From Enterobacter cloacae (lineage in GTDB: Bacteria > Pseudomonadota > Gammaproteobacteria > Enterobacterales > Enterobacteriaceae), in contig AP022133.1 in assembly GCA_014169315.1 (NCBI GenBank), positions 4,402,001 through 4,466,000 of the forward strand: a stretch of 64,000 nt of DNA, given 5' to 3'. Within the stretch, counting starts at the first letter, position 1. Each line of letters begins with the position of its first letter. The translations under genes and the position numbers were made by a program. This document shows positions 55,618-64,000 of this stretch, piece after piece. The notes under the pieces were generated by a model that saw only the letters and a program-made list of their open reading frames with translations, was not told the origin of the DNA and ran no database searches.

Positions 55618-55693
55618 TGGTGGAGCTATGCGGGATCGAACCGCAGACCTCCTGCGTGCAAAGCAGGCGCTCTCCCAGCTGAGCTATAGCCCC
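55618..55693 (-). tRNA. tRNA-Ala (anticodon TGC)
   Basis: 76-nt cloverleaf starting GGGGCTA, anticodon loop TTTGCAC, T-arm GGTTCGATCCC and encoded CCA. Spacer tRNA of the rRNA operon, second after tRNA-Ile. Confidence 0.97.
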
Positions 55694-55719
55694 ATCGTTT
55701 TGCCAACCTCTGTACCGGT

Positions 55720-55801
55720 AATTTTTGTTGAGGCAAGGCGTGGTGACACAAAGCATACTTAAGTATGTGAGTGTCGCCGCAACGCAGCATCAGCAAAAAT
55801 T
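55720..55801. repeat. 82-bp imperfect palindrome in the tRNA-Ile/tRNA-Ala spacer
   Basis: Arms begin AATTTTTG and share TGA.GC, GACAC and CATACTT, folding as one long hairpin around the perfect 14-bp palindrome CATACTTAAGTATG (55754-55767). The element fills nearly the whole spacer. It could be a spacer stem-loop block of the kind that varies between rrn operons, or a miniature mobile palindrome. Confidence 0.7.
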
Positions 55802-55878
<77 letters not shown>

Positions 55879-55947
55879 GCAGAGATTTTTACTGCTGTAT
55901 TTCATCAGACAATCTGTGTGAGCACTACAAAGGCAGGTTCTTTAAGG

Positions 55948-57487
<1,540 letters not shown>

Positions 57488-57623
57488 AAAAGTTTGATGC
57501 TCAATGAATTAAACTTCGTAATGAATTACGTATGTTCACTCGTTGAGACTTGGTATTCATTTATTGTCCGAAGACATTAAGAATCCATGTCACTTTGAGT
57601 GCCCACACAGATTGTCTGATAAA

Positions 57624-57636
57624 TTGTTAAAGAGCA
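57624..57636 (-). promoter_or_regulatory. 16S leader boxA
   Basis: TGCTCTTTAACAA on the minus strand in the leader, the rRNA antitermination boxA, followed by the usual AGACAATCTGTGTGGGCAC region. Confidence 0.9.
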
Positions 57637-57676
57637 GTTGCAACGCGGCTTTCAGCTCACCGTTGCGAGGTCACGT

Positions 57677-57704
57677 ATATTACGTTTTCCTCATTCAGAG
57701 TCAA
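57677..57704 (-). promoter_or_regulatory. rrn P2 promoter
   Basis: -35 TTGACT (57699-57704) and -10 TAATAT (57677-57682) with a 16-bp spacer, the growth-phase-constant second rRNA promoter. Confidence 0.88.
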
Positions 57705-57796
57705 GCGATTATTTTCACTTTTCTCTGCTGGCGTTCATCTCTGAACCCCGCTAACCCGGCGGCCTGTAAGCCGTTGTTCCGTGTCAGTGGAGGCGC

Positions 57797-57824
57797 ATTA
57801 TAGGGAGTTCTCAGACGTTGACAA
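57797..57824 (-). promoter_or_regulatory. rrn P1 promoter
   Basis: -35 TTGTCA (57819-57824), -10 TATAAT (57797-57802), 16-bp spacer and GC-rich discriminator GCGCC. The A/T tract 57832-57845 just upstream is a good UP element; Fis sites would fall in the 3' end of murI. Confidence 0.92.
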
Positions 57825-57875
57825 CCCCTCTTTTAAAAAAAACGTTCAACCGTCTCTTTTTTGCTCAAAACCGTG

Positions 57876-58727
57876 CTACAGCGCCAGTTTTTCGAGCGTT
57901 TCAAACCCATAACGGTGTAAAACGGGTAAAAGTTGTTCAGTCTCTTTTGTTATCGCCATACAAAAAGCGATATTCGCATCAGCAGATTTTGCATCTGGCG
58001 CTTCATGTTCCAGCAGCCAGGCCGTGCGACGTGCAATAGCGGCACCGGAATCCACCAGGCGCGTACCTTCTGGCAGAACCTTTAACAACTCTTCCTGTAA
58101 TAGTGGGAAGTGAGTGCAGCCCAGCACTACCGTATCCGGTGGCTCCGGCATACGCAGCCACGGACGAAGGATCCGACGCAGCTCTTCAAGCGATACCGCC
58201 TCGCCGTGCAGCTTCGCTTCCGCCATCTCCACCAGTTCCGCCGAACCCAACATCGCAATCTGGCACTCATTAGCAAAACGGTCGATAAGCTCACGCGTAT
58301 AAGGACGCTTCACTGTGCCACGCGTTGCCAGTAAACCGACGATGCCGTTCGCCGTCAGACGCGCAGCAGGCTTTATCGCGGGGACGACGCCCACAACCGG
58401 GAACTGGAATTTTTCACGCAATGCAGGAAGAGAGACCGTACTTGCCGTGTTACAGGCGATGACCGCCAGCGCCAGGGGATAGCGTTTTTGCACAGCGGTG
58501 ACGATTTCAACCACACGCTCAACAATAAACTCCTCACTTTTTTCCCCATAAGGGAAAGCGACGTTATCGAAGGCGTAAATGTAATGGAGATCCGGCAAAA
58601 GATGCCGAATCTCATCATAGACCGAAAGCCCACCGACGCCGGAATCAAACACCAGCACGGTGGGACGCGGATTAGAAGGTGTAGCTGCCAGACAAGGTGT
58701 ATTCCCGTCCTGCAGTTTGGTAGCCAT
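57876..58727 (-). CDS. murI: Glutamate racemase
   Basis: Makes D-glutamate for peptidoglycan; 283 aa. Two catalytic Cys: [18 protein letters not shown] near residue 92 and [15 protein letters not shown] near 204; N-terminal [14 protein letters not shown]. The N-terminal 20 residues match the UDP-MurNAc-Ala-responsive E. coli enzyme. Its start overlaps the end of btuB by 56 bp, the same overlap as E. coli. Confidence 0.97.
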   Translation of the reverse strand: MATKLQDGNTPCLAATPSNPRPTVLVFDSGVGGLSVYDEIRHLLPDLHYIYAFDNVAFPYGEKSEEFIVERVVEIVTAVQKRYPLALAVIACNTASTVSLPALREKFQFPVVGVVPAIKPAARLTANGIVGLLATRGTVKRPYTRELIDRFANECQIAMLGSAELVEMAEAKLHGEAVSLEELRRILRPWLRMPEPPDTVVLGCTHFPLLQEELLKVLPEGTRLVDSGAAIARRTAWLLEHEAPDAKSADANIAFCMAITKETEQLLPVLHRYGFETLEKLAL

Positions 58728-60525
58728 AAACTGTCTCGTAATCTTTATCGAACAGGTTAGCTATTTTACCACGAACTGTCAGATGTGAGGTGACAGGATA
58801 TGAAACTGCGACATCCCACAGACTTACACCGCCCATTTTCACGCGTTCTGATGCATAAGTGTTTGGATCAAACGCGACATCATAGCGGGTACCCAGATAA
58901 CGGTAGGCCAGGTTCCAGTCGAGATCCCACACTTGCCAGTCCAGCTGATACTTAACCTGCTGCTTAGAACGACGAGCCAATACTTCATTCGTTTTGGCAT
59001 TACGCGGGTCGACATAATCATAGGAAATCTGATGCCCTACCGGGCCAGTATCGAACTGCGCCGTTGCTTCCACGCCTTTAATACGAGCTTCATCAACGTT
59101 GTAATAGCGATAAGTATGCGGATCGCTGCTAATCAGGTTATCAATGTCATTACGATAGCCTGTCACGCGCCAGTTTACCGGCCCCGTCAGACCTTCAAAG
59201 CCACCTTCCCACTGCTTACTCTCTTCTGGCTTAAGATCCGGGTTGCCGTAACTCGCACTGTGGATCTGGCTCATGGTTGGTGCTTTATAAGCCGTACCGT
59301 AAGAACCGATGAGGCGATACCCATCGATGAACTCCCACGCAGCGCTGGTTTGCCATGTTCCGTGGTTGCCAAAGTTGGAGTTATCGTCATTACGCGCCGC
59401 CGCTTCCAGCGTCACGCTGTTGAACTGCTGCATTGCTGAAAGGAACACGCCGGTATTACGTTGCTCGTAACCTTTATCCAGGTAACCCGTTCCGGCCTGT
59501 GTCTTCTGCTTCTGCCAGTCCAGACCCGCCCCGATGTTGCCGTGACCCACTTCAACTGTATTCAGCCACTGGGTGGTGTATTGCTTCACATCATCCGTTG
59601 TTGCGGAATCAGCGTAGCGTCCTTTTTTCGGATCATAGTTCTGATCTTTACTGCGGCCGTAACCCGCCACCAGCTGCGACTTGAAAATGCCCTGGTTGTA
59701 ACGCAGACCCGTGTCCCAGTTCTGGCTGTAGAGCTGACGAGTATCCGGCCGCCCATCAACCATAAAGCTTGCATCATAGTGATCGTAACCGTCATACGCA
59801 GTGCGGTTGTCGTAACCAAAGCCACGGAAGAAACCACTCACACTGTCGGTAATCTGCTGTTCCACAGAGCCGTACAGCGACTTACTCATAAAGCCATCGC
59901 GGTCAGGCTGACGTGGCGCATCCAGCGCGGCGATATCAAAACCACGGGTGTAGGTGTAGTTACCCGCCATCGTAACTTTGGTTTTATCAAACACCTGCTG
60001 GAAGGAGCCATCATAGGTTTGGTAACCCTTAGAACCTACGCCCGCAGAGATTTCTGCCCCCGGCTTATCGCGACCGGTGATGATGTTGATCACGCCGCCA
60101 ATCGCGTCGGAGCCATATAAGGCCGAACGCGGGCCACGAATGTACTCGATGCGCTGGATCAGCGAGGTCGGAATTTGACTCAGATCGGGAACGTTGCTGA
60201 TCCCGGCGCTGTTCAGAGGAACACCATCAATCAGCACCAGTACATGGCGGGATTCAGTACCGCGAATAAAGGTAGATGAAGTTGCTCCCAGTCCACCGCT
60301 TTGTGCGATATCTACACCCGGCAGGCGCGACATGATTTCAACAACGCTCTTTGCCTGCCAGCGTTCAATATCTTCACGCGTCACAACAGACGTTGGTGCC
60401 AGAACGGTATTAACAGGTTGCTCAAAACGGTTTGCAGTCACCACCAGCGAGTCTGAGCTATCCTGCGCCCAGCCCGAAAATGCCGTGACGGACAATGCCG
60501 TACACAGCGATACTTTTTTAATCAT
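58672..60525 (-). CDS. btuB: Vitamin B12 outer-membrane TonB-dependent receptor BtuB
   Basis: 617-aa TonB-dependent transporter for cobalamin, also a receptor for colicins and phages in relatives. Signal peptide [20 protein letters not shown], then Ton box DSLVVTA, plug domain with [12 protein letters not shown] and [17 protein letters not shown], 22-strand barrel ending SYTF. More divergent from E. coli than most neighbours, notably in plug and extracellular loops. Start at 60525 chosen; the ATG at 60540 would lengthen the signal peptide. Controlled by the cobalamin riboswitch upstream. Confidence 0.97.
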   Translation of the reverse strand: MIKKVSLCTALSVTAFSGWAQDSSDSLVVTANRFEQPVNTVLAPTSVVTREDIERWQAKSVVEIMSRLPGVDIAQSGGLGATSSTFIRGTESRHVLVLIDGVPLNSAGISNVPDLSQIPTSLIQRIEYIRGPRSALYGSDAIGGVINIITGRDKPGAEISAGVGSKGYQTYDGSFQQVFDKTKVTMAGNYTYTRGFDIAALDAPRQPDRDGFMSKSLYGSVEQQITDSVSGFFRGFGYDNRTAYDGYDHYDASFMVDGRPDTRQLYSQNWDTGLRYNQGIFKSQLVAGYGRSKDQNYDPKKGRYADSATTDDVKQYTTQWLNTVEVGHGNIGAGLDWQKQKTQAGTGYLDKGYEQRNTGVFLSAMQQFNSVTLEAAARNDDNSNFGNHGTWQTSAAWEFIDGYRLIGSYGTAYKAPTMSQIHSASYGNPDLKPEESKQWEGGFEGLTGPVNWRVTGYRNDIDNLISSDPHTYRYYNVDEARIKGVEATAQFDTGPVGHQISYDYVDPRNAKTNEVLARRSKQQVKYQLDWQVWDLDWNLAYRYLGTRYDVAFDPNTYASERVKMGGVSLWDVAVSYPVTSHLTVRGKIANLFDKDYETVYGYQTAGREYTLSGSYTF

Positions 60526-60601
60526 TGTTAAAGCATCCACAATATAAGAAGGATGCCGCAGGCCTCATCTATAGCACGCGATGATGAAACCAAATGCGAC
60601 G

Positions 60602-60806
60602 TGATCCCGGCAGGTCTTCGGGCTAGGTGGCGTGTTGTGGATGAAGACTTCCCGCCCATTTCATCCTTCAGGCTACCTCTGCGTGAGCTACCTGAAGGAC
60701 TTTGTGTATATAAAGCAGTGTCTACAACTCTCATCCCGCCAGTCTTTACCGCTGCGCGTCAGCTCCAGATTTACACTGGATTCCCTTTTCACTCTCAGGA
60801 GACCGG
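60602..60806 (-). promoter_or_regulatory. Cobalamin (B12) riboswitch of btuB
   Basis: The minus strand contains GGGAATCCAGTG, CTGGAGCTGACGCGCAGCGG and the B12 box AGCCCGAAGACCTGCCGG (60607-60624), the diagnostic elements of the adenosylcobalamin aptamer, 77 bp before the btuB start. High cobalamin should sequester the btuB ribosome-binding site. The rest of 60526-60926 is the btuB and trmA promoter region. Confidence 0.93.
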
Positions 60807-60926
60807 AAACAGAATGCTACAATTAGACACGTATAGATGTCCAGACAGCCATGCGCCATTAAATCTGGACATCCCCTGAACAATGCCTACAATCCCCGCG
60901 TAATTCTTTATCACTCAGGACGCATC

Positions 60927-62027
60927 ATGACCCCCGAACACCTCCCGACAGAACAGTACGACGCGCAGCTGGCAGAGAAAGTTGTCCGCCTGCAAAGTAT
61001 GATGACGCCTTTCAACGCGCCCGTTCCCGAGGTGTTCCGTTCGCCTGTCAGCCATTACCGTATGCGTGCAGAGTTCCGCATCTGGCACGATGGTGACGAC
61101 CTGTACCACATTATTTTCGATCAGCAGACGAAATCCCGTATCCGCGTGGACAGCTTCCCGGCGGCGAGCGAACTCATTAACCAGCTCATGACGCTGATGA
61201 TCGACGGCGTGCGCAGCAACCCCGTGCTGCGCCACAAGCTGTTCCAGATTGACTACCTGACCACCCAAAGCAACCAGGCCATTGTCTCTTTGCTCTATCA
61301 CAAGGCGCTGAACGACGAGTGGCGCGAGCAGGCCGAAGCCCTGCGCGATGTGCTGCGGGCGCAGAACATCAATGTCCATCTGATTGGCCGTGCGACGAAA
61401 ACCAAAATCATGCTGGATCAGGATTACATCGACGAGCGTCTGCCGGTGGCGGGTAAAGAGATGATTTATCGCCAGGTGGAGAACAGCTTCACCCAGCCGA
61501 ATGCCGCGATGAACGTGCAAATGCTGGAGTGGGCGCTGAATGCAACGGAAGGCTCAACGGGCGACCTGCTTGAACTGTACTGCGGTAACGGCAACTTCTC
61601 GCTGGCGCTGGCACGTAACTTCGAGCGTGTTCTGGCCACCGAAATCGCCAAACCGTCTGTCGCCGCCGCACAGTACAACATCGCCGCTAACCATATCGAT
61701 AATGTACAAATTATCCGTATGGCGGCTGAAGAGTTTACGCAGGCCATGAACGGTGTGCGTGAGTTTAATCGCCTGCAGGGAATCGATCTCAGGAGCTACC
61801 AGTGCGAGACAATTTTTGTCGATCCACCGCGCAGTGGCCTGGACAGTGAAACCGAGAAGATGGTGCAGGCGTACCCGCGTATTTTGTACATTTCCTGCAA
61901 CCCGGAAACCCTGTGCAAGAATCTGGAAACATTAAGCCAGACGCACAAGGTTGAACGTCTGGCGCTGTTCGATCAGTTCCCGTATACGCACCATATGGAG
62001 TGCGGTGTGCTGCTTACTGCGAAGTAA
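60927..62027 (+). CDS. trmA: tRNA (uracil-54,C5)-methyltransferase TrmA
   Basis: 366-aa SAM-dependent enzyme making m5U54 in tRNA (and 341 of tmRNA). SAM motif [19 protein letters not shown] near residue 212; [11 protein letters not shown] near 294; catalytic Cys in [14 protein letters not shown] near 324; final [14 protein letters not shown] holds the general base Glu. Start at 60927 ([10 protein letters not shown]) matches E. coli; an in-frame ATG at 60837 is not used. Confidence 0.97.
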   Translation: MTPEHLPTEQYDAQLAEKVVRLQSMMTPFNAPVPEVFRSPVSHYRMRAEFRIWHDGDDLYHIIFDQQTKSRIRVDSFPAASELINQLMTLMIDGVRSNPVLRHKLFQIDYLTTQSNQAIVSLLYHKALNDEWREQAEALRDVLRAQNINVHLIGRATKTKIMLDQDYIDERLPVAGKEMIYRQVENSFTQPNAAMNVQMLEWALNATEGSTGDLLELYCGNGNFSLALARNFERVLATEIAKPSVAAAQYNIAANHIDNVQIIRMAAEEFTQAMNGVREFNRLQGIDLRSYQCETIFVDPPRSGLDSETEKMVQAYPRILYISCNPETLCKNLETLSQTHKVERLALFDQFPYTHHMECGVLLTAK

Positions 62028-62037
62028 TGGGGTTCCC

Positions 62038-62070
62038 GTAGGGCAGGTAAGCAAAGCGCCACCTGCCTAC
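62038..62070. repeat. REP-like palindrome between trmA and yijD
   Basis: GTAGGGCAGGTAAGC ... GCGCCACCTGCCTAC, a 33-bp imperfect palindrome in the convergent gap, related to the other junction palindromes. Confidence 0.7.
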
Positions 62071-62084
62071 AACACCCCATTCAC

Positions 62085-62444
62085 TTACTCCGGCAGCTCG
62101 TGCTTACGGCTACGCATGCGCGAGCCAATCCAGAACACCAGCGCCACAGACAGCACGGCAGGCAGGAAGTTAGAGCCGATATCCGGGTACTCTGCGCGCA
62201 CCACGGTGCTATACAGCAGCACGCCCAGAATAAAGCAGGCGGCGGCCAGCCCCGGTAACCCCACCGGCATGGTGCGGTTCTGATAACGCTGGTGTAGACA
62301 GTAAACCGTCAGAACCAGCGCGATTAGCGGGAAAATCGAGAACGGCACAATCGAGCTGAAAACAGCCGCAAACGTGCCATTAATTGATAAGCCAGCGATC
62401 AATGCCAGCAACAACGTACCCTTATCCTGACCTGACTGTTTCAT
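62085..62444 (-). CDS. yijD: YijD, small inner-membrane protein (DUF1422)
   Basis: 119-aa protein with four hydrophobic segments (about residues 9-31, 34-52, 60-81 and 92-109) separated by short charged loops such as [12 protein letters not shown]. Function unknown. Lies 9 bp after fabR in the same direction, as in E. coli, so it is probably co-transcribed with fabR. Confidence 0.93.
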   Translation of the reverse strand: MKQSGQDKGTLLLALIAGLSINGTFAAVFSSIVPFSIFPLIALVLTVYCLHQRYQNRTMPVGLPGLAAACFILGVLLYSTVVRAEYPDIGSNFLPAVLSVALVFWIGSRMRSRKHELPE

Positions 62445-62453
62445 TACTCACCT

Positions 62454-63089
62454 TCACTCATCGGTTTGATGTGCTAACTTCTCTTGTTCACGGCGATACC
62501 AGTAATATGCGCCTTTGGAAATCATCCGCAGTTGCAATACCAGCCGCTCTTCGAGCTGCTTGCGTTGCTCCACGCTCACATCCAGCGCTTCGGCACCCGC
62601 ACTGAAGACAATTGTCACCATCGCTTCGGCCTGTGCTTCTGTGAATGCACGCGGCATATGGTTTTCGAGTTCAAGATAGTCGGCAAGTTCCGCGATGAAA
62701 TGCTGAATTTCACGCGCAACAGCGGCACGAAATGCGGCCGACGTCCCGGAACGCTCCCGCAACAGCAGGCGGAACGCATTGGGGTTATTGCCGATAAATT
62801 CCATAAAGGTCGACACGGAGGTGCGGATCACGCTGCCGCCTTTCGCGATACGCTGACGCGCCTGGCGCATTAGCTGACGCAGCATCAGGCCGCTTTCATC
62901 CACCATAGTCAGGCCCAGTTCATCCACATCACGGAAATGACGATAGAAGGACGTTGGCGCAATCCCGGCCTCGCGTGCGACTTCACGCAGACTCAAACTG
63001 GCAAAACTCCGCTCGGCACTCAGTTGACTGAATGCGGCTTCCACCAGCGAACGCCGGGTTTTCTCTTTTTGTTGTGCTCTTACGCCCAT
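62454..63089 (-). CDS. fabR: Fatty-acid biosynthesis repressor FabR (TetR family)
   Basis: 211-aa TetR regulator that represses fabA and fabB in response to unsaturated acyl chains. Helix-turn-helix [20 protein letters not shown] at about residues 33-52, C-terminal ligand domain. The start at 63089 ([12 protein letters not shown]) matches the family; the open frame upstream to 63215 is unlikely. Divergent from sthA. Confidence 0.97.
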   Translation of the reverse strand: MGVRAQQKEKTRRSLVEAAFSQLSAERSFASLSLREVAREAGIAPTSFYRHFRDVDELGLTMVDESGLMLRQLMRQARQRIAKGGSVIRTSVSTFMEFIGNNPNAFRLLLRERSGTSAAFRAAVAREIQHFIAELADYLELENHMPRAFTEAQAEAMVTIVFSAGAEALDVSVEQRKQLEERLVLQLRMISKGAYYWYRREQEKLAHQTDE

Positions 63090-63288
63090 CACGATAGCTG
63101 AATCCTTCCAAAGGTCTGATGGCACTATACCAGAGAATAAAATTAATCTGTTTGCCTGGCTTTGTGAATGATTGTTTACGCGCGGTTTGTGCTCCACTGC
63201 CCGAAAAAAGCACAACGATAATTGGGTTACTCAGGCAATGATGTTATGATCCTGTTGCTTTTATGTATAAGAACAGGTAAGCCTTACC

Positions 63289-64000
63289 ATGCCACATTCC
63301 TACGATTACGACGCAATAGTTATTGGTTCCGGCCCCGGCGGCGAAGGCGCTGCTATGGGACTGGTGAAACAGGGAGCCAGAGTAGCGGTCATTGAGCGCT
63401 ACCATAACGTTGGCGGCGGTTGCACCCACTGGGGCACCATCCCTTCCAAAGCCCTCCGCCACGCCGTCAGCCGCATTATTGAATTCAACCAGAACCCTCT
63501 TTACAGCGACCACTCCCGACTTCTTCGTTCCTCCTTTGCCGACATCCTGAATCACGCGGATACCGTCATTAACCAGCAAACGCGGATGCGTCAGGGGTTT
63601 TATGAGCGTAACCACTGCGAAATTTTGCAGGGCAACGCGCACTTTGTAGATGAACATACCCTGGCACTCGAATGCCACGACGGTTCGGTTGAAACCATCA
63701 CCGCCGAAAAATTTGTGATTGCCTGCGGTTCACGCCCATACCATCCGGCCGACGTGGACTTCTCGCACCCGCGCATCTACGACAGCGACTCCATCCTTAG
63801 CCTGCACCACGAACCACGTCATGTGATTATCTATGGCGCGGGCGTAATTGGCTGCGAATATGCGTCGATTTTCCGTGGAATGGAGGTCAAAGTTGATCTC
63901 ATCAACACCCGTGACCGCCTGCTGGCGTTCCTCGATCAGGAAATGTCAGATTCTCTCTCCTACCACTTCTGGAACAGCGGTGTGGTGATTCGCCACAACG
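63289..64000 (+). CDS. sthA: Soluble pyridine nucleotide transhydrogenase (N-terminal 237 codons, cut by window end)
   Basis: FAD enzyme that re-oxidises NADPH with NAD+. The FAD site [18 protein letters not shown] is near residue 12 and the NAD(P) site [15 protein letters not shown] near 182. [16 protein letters not shown] keeps only the first Cys of the disulfide found in lipoamide dehydrogenases; this Cys-to-Thr change is the hallmark of SthA. The C-terminal dimer domain is outside the window. Confidence 0.98.
   Translation, partial: MPHSYDYDAIVIGSGPGGEGAAMGLVKQGARVAVIERYHNVGGGCTHWGTIPSKALRHAVSRIIEFNQNPLYSDHSRLLRSSFADILNHADTVINQQTRMRQGFYERNHCEILQGNAHFVDEHTLALECHDGSVETITAEKFVIACGSRPYHPADVDFSHPRIYDSDSILSLHHEPRHVIIYGAGVIGCEYASIFRGMEVKVDLINTRDRLLAFLDQEMSDSLSYHFWNSGVVIRHN

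Overview
This window is chromosomal DNA from a member of the Enterobacteriaceae. Nearly every protein reads as a close homologue of an E. coli K-12 protein, and gene order largely follows the K-12 segments recQ-to-hdfR and murI-to-sthA. The 16S V3 stem, the gene content and the moderate protein divergence suggest the Enterobacter/Lelliottia/Leclercia side of the family, but I cannot fix genus or species. I see no prophage, insertion sequence, CRISPR array, toxin-antitoxin pair or defence island. I did not find an undescribed multi-gene system; the interest lies in regulatory RNA and DNA elements and in small departures from the usual gene order.

Layout. 1-13.7 kb: recQ (cut by the window edge), pldA, yigI, rarD, corA with a leader ORF (corL), SOS-type uvrD, the yigB-xerC-yigA-dapF-lptM cluster, cyaY and cyaA. 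14.0-18.2 kb: the hemCDXY haem/porphyrin operon. 18.3-19.3 kb: the sRNA GlmZ with a sigma-54 type promoter and three GlrR-like sites, then a Pro-Leu-His-Arg tRNA operon. 19.3-31.8 kb: amino-acid permease YifK and the enterobacterial common antigen (ECA) cluster wecA-wzzE-wecB-wecC-wecD-wecE-wzxE-wecF-wzyE-wecG, from which rffG and rffH are absent. 32.0-39.7 kb: rho with its leader, trxA, rhlB, gppA, rep and two tandem ppiC parvulin genes. 39.7-48.8 kb: the branched-chain amino-acid genes ilvC/ilvY and the attenuated operon ilvLGMEDA, with an intact ilvG. 49.2-52.0 kb: comM, maoP and hdfR. 52.1-57.8 kb: a complete rRNA operon on the minus strand (16S-Ile-Ala-23S-5S-Asp-Trp). 57.9-64.0 kb: murI, btuB with a cobalamin riboswitch, trmA, yijD, fabR and the start of sthA.

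How the genes work together. The ECA cluster builds and exports a Und-PP-linked trisaccharide polymer, but it needs dTDP-4-keto-6-deoxyglucose made by RmlA/RmlB-type enzymes encoded elsewhere. ilvGMEDA plus ilvC form the whole Ile/Val pathway, under attenuation (ilvL) and IlvY induction. GlmZ links envelope precursor supply (glmS mRNA) to GlrR/sigma-54. rho, rhlB, the corA leader and the rho leader are all tied to post-transcriptional or termination control.

Notable departures from E. coli K-12 order, judged from memory: yigE, yigF, yigG, aslA/aslB, rffG and rffH are absent from their usual places; ppiC is duplicated; and the rRNA operon carries the upstream flank of K-12 rrnB (murI) but the downstream flank of rrnC (aspT-trpT-hdfR). 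Convergent gene junctions carry related GC-rich REP-like palindromes.
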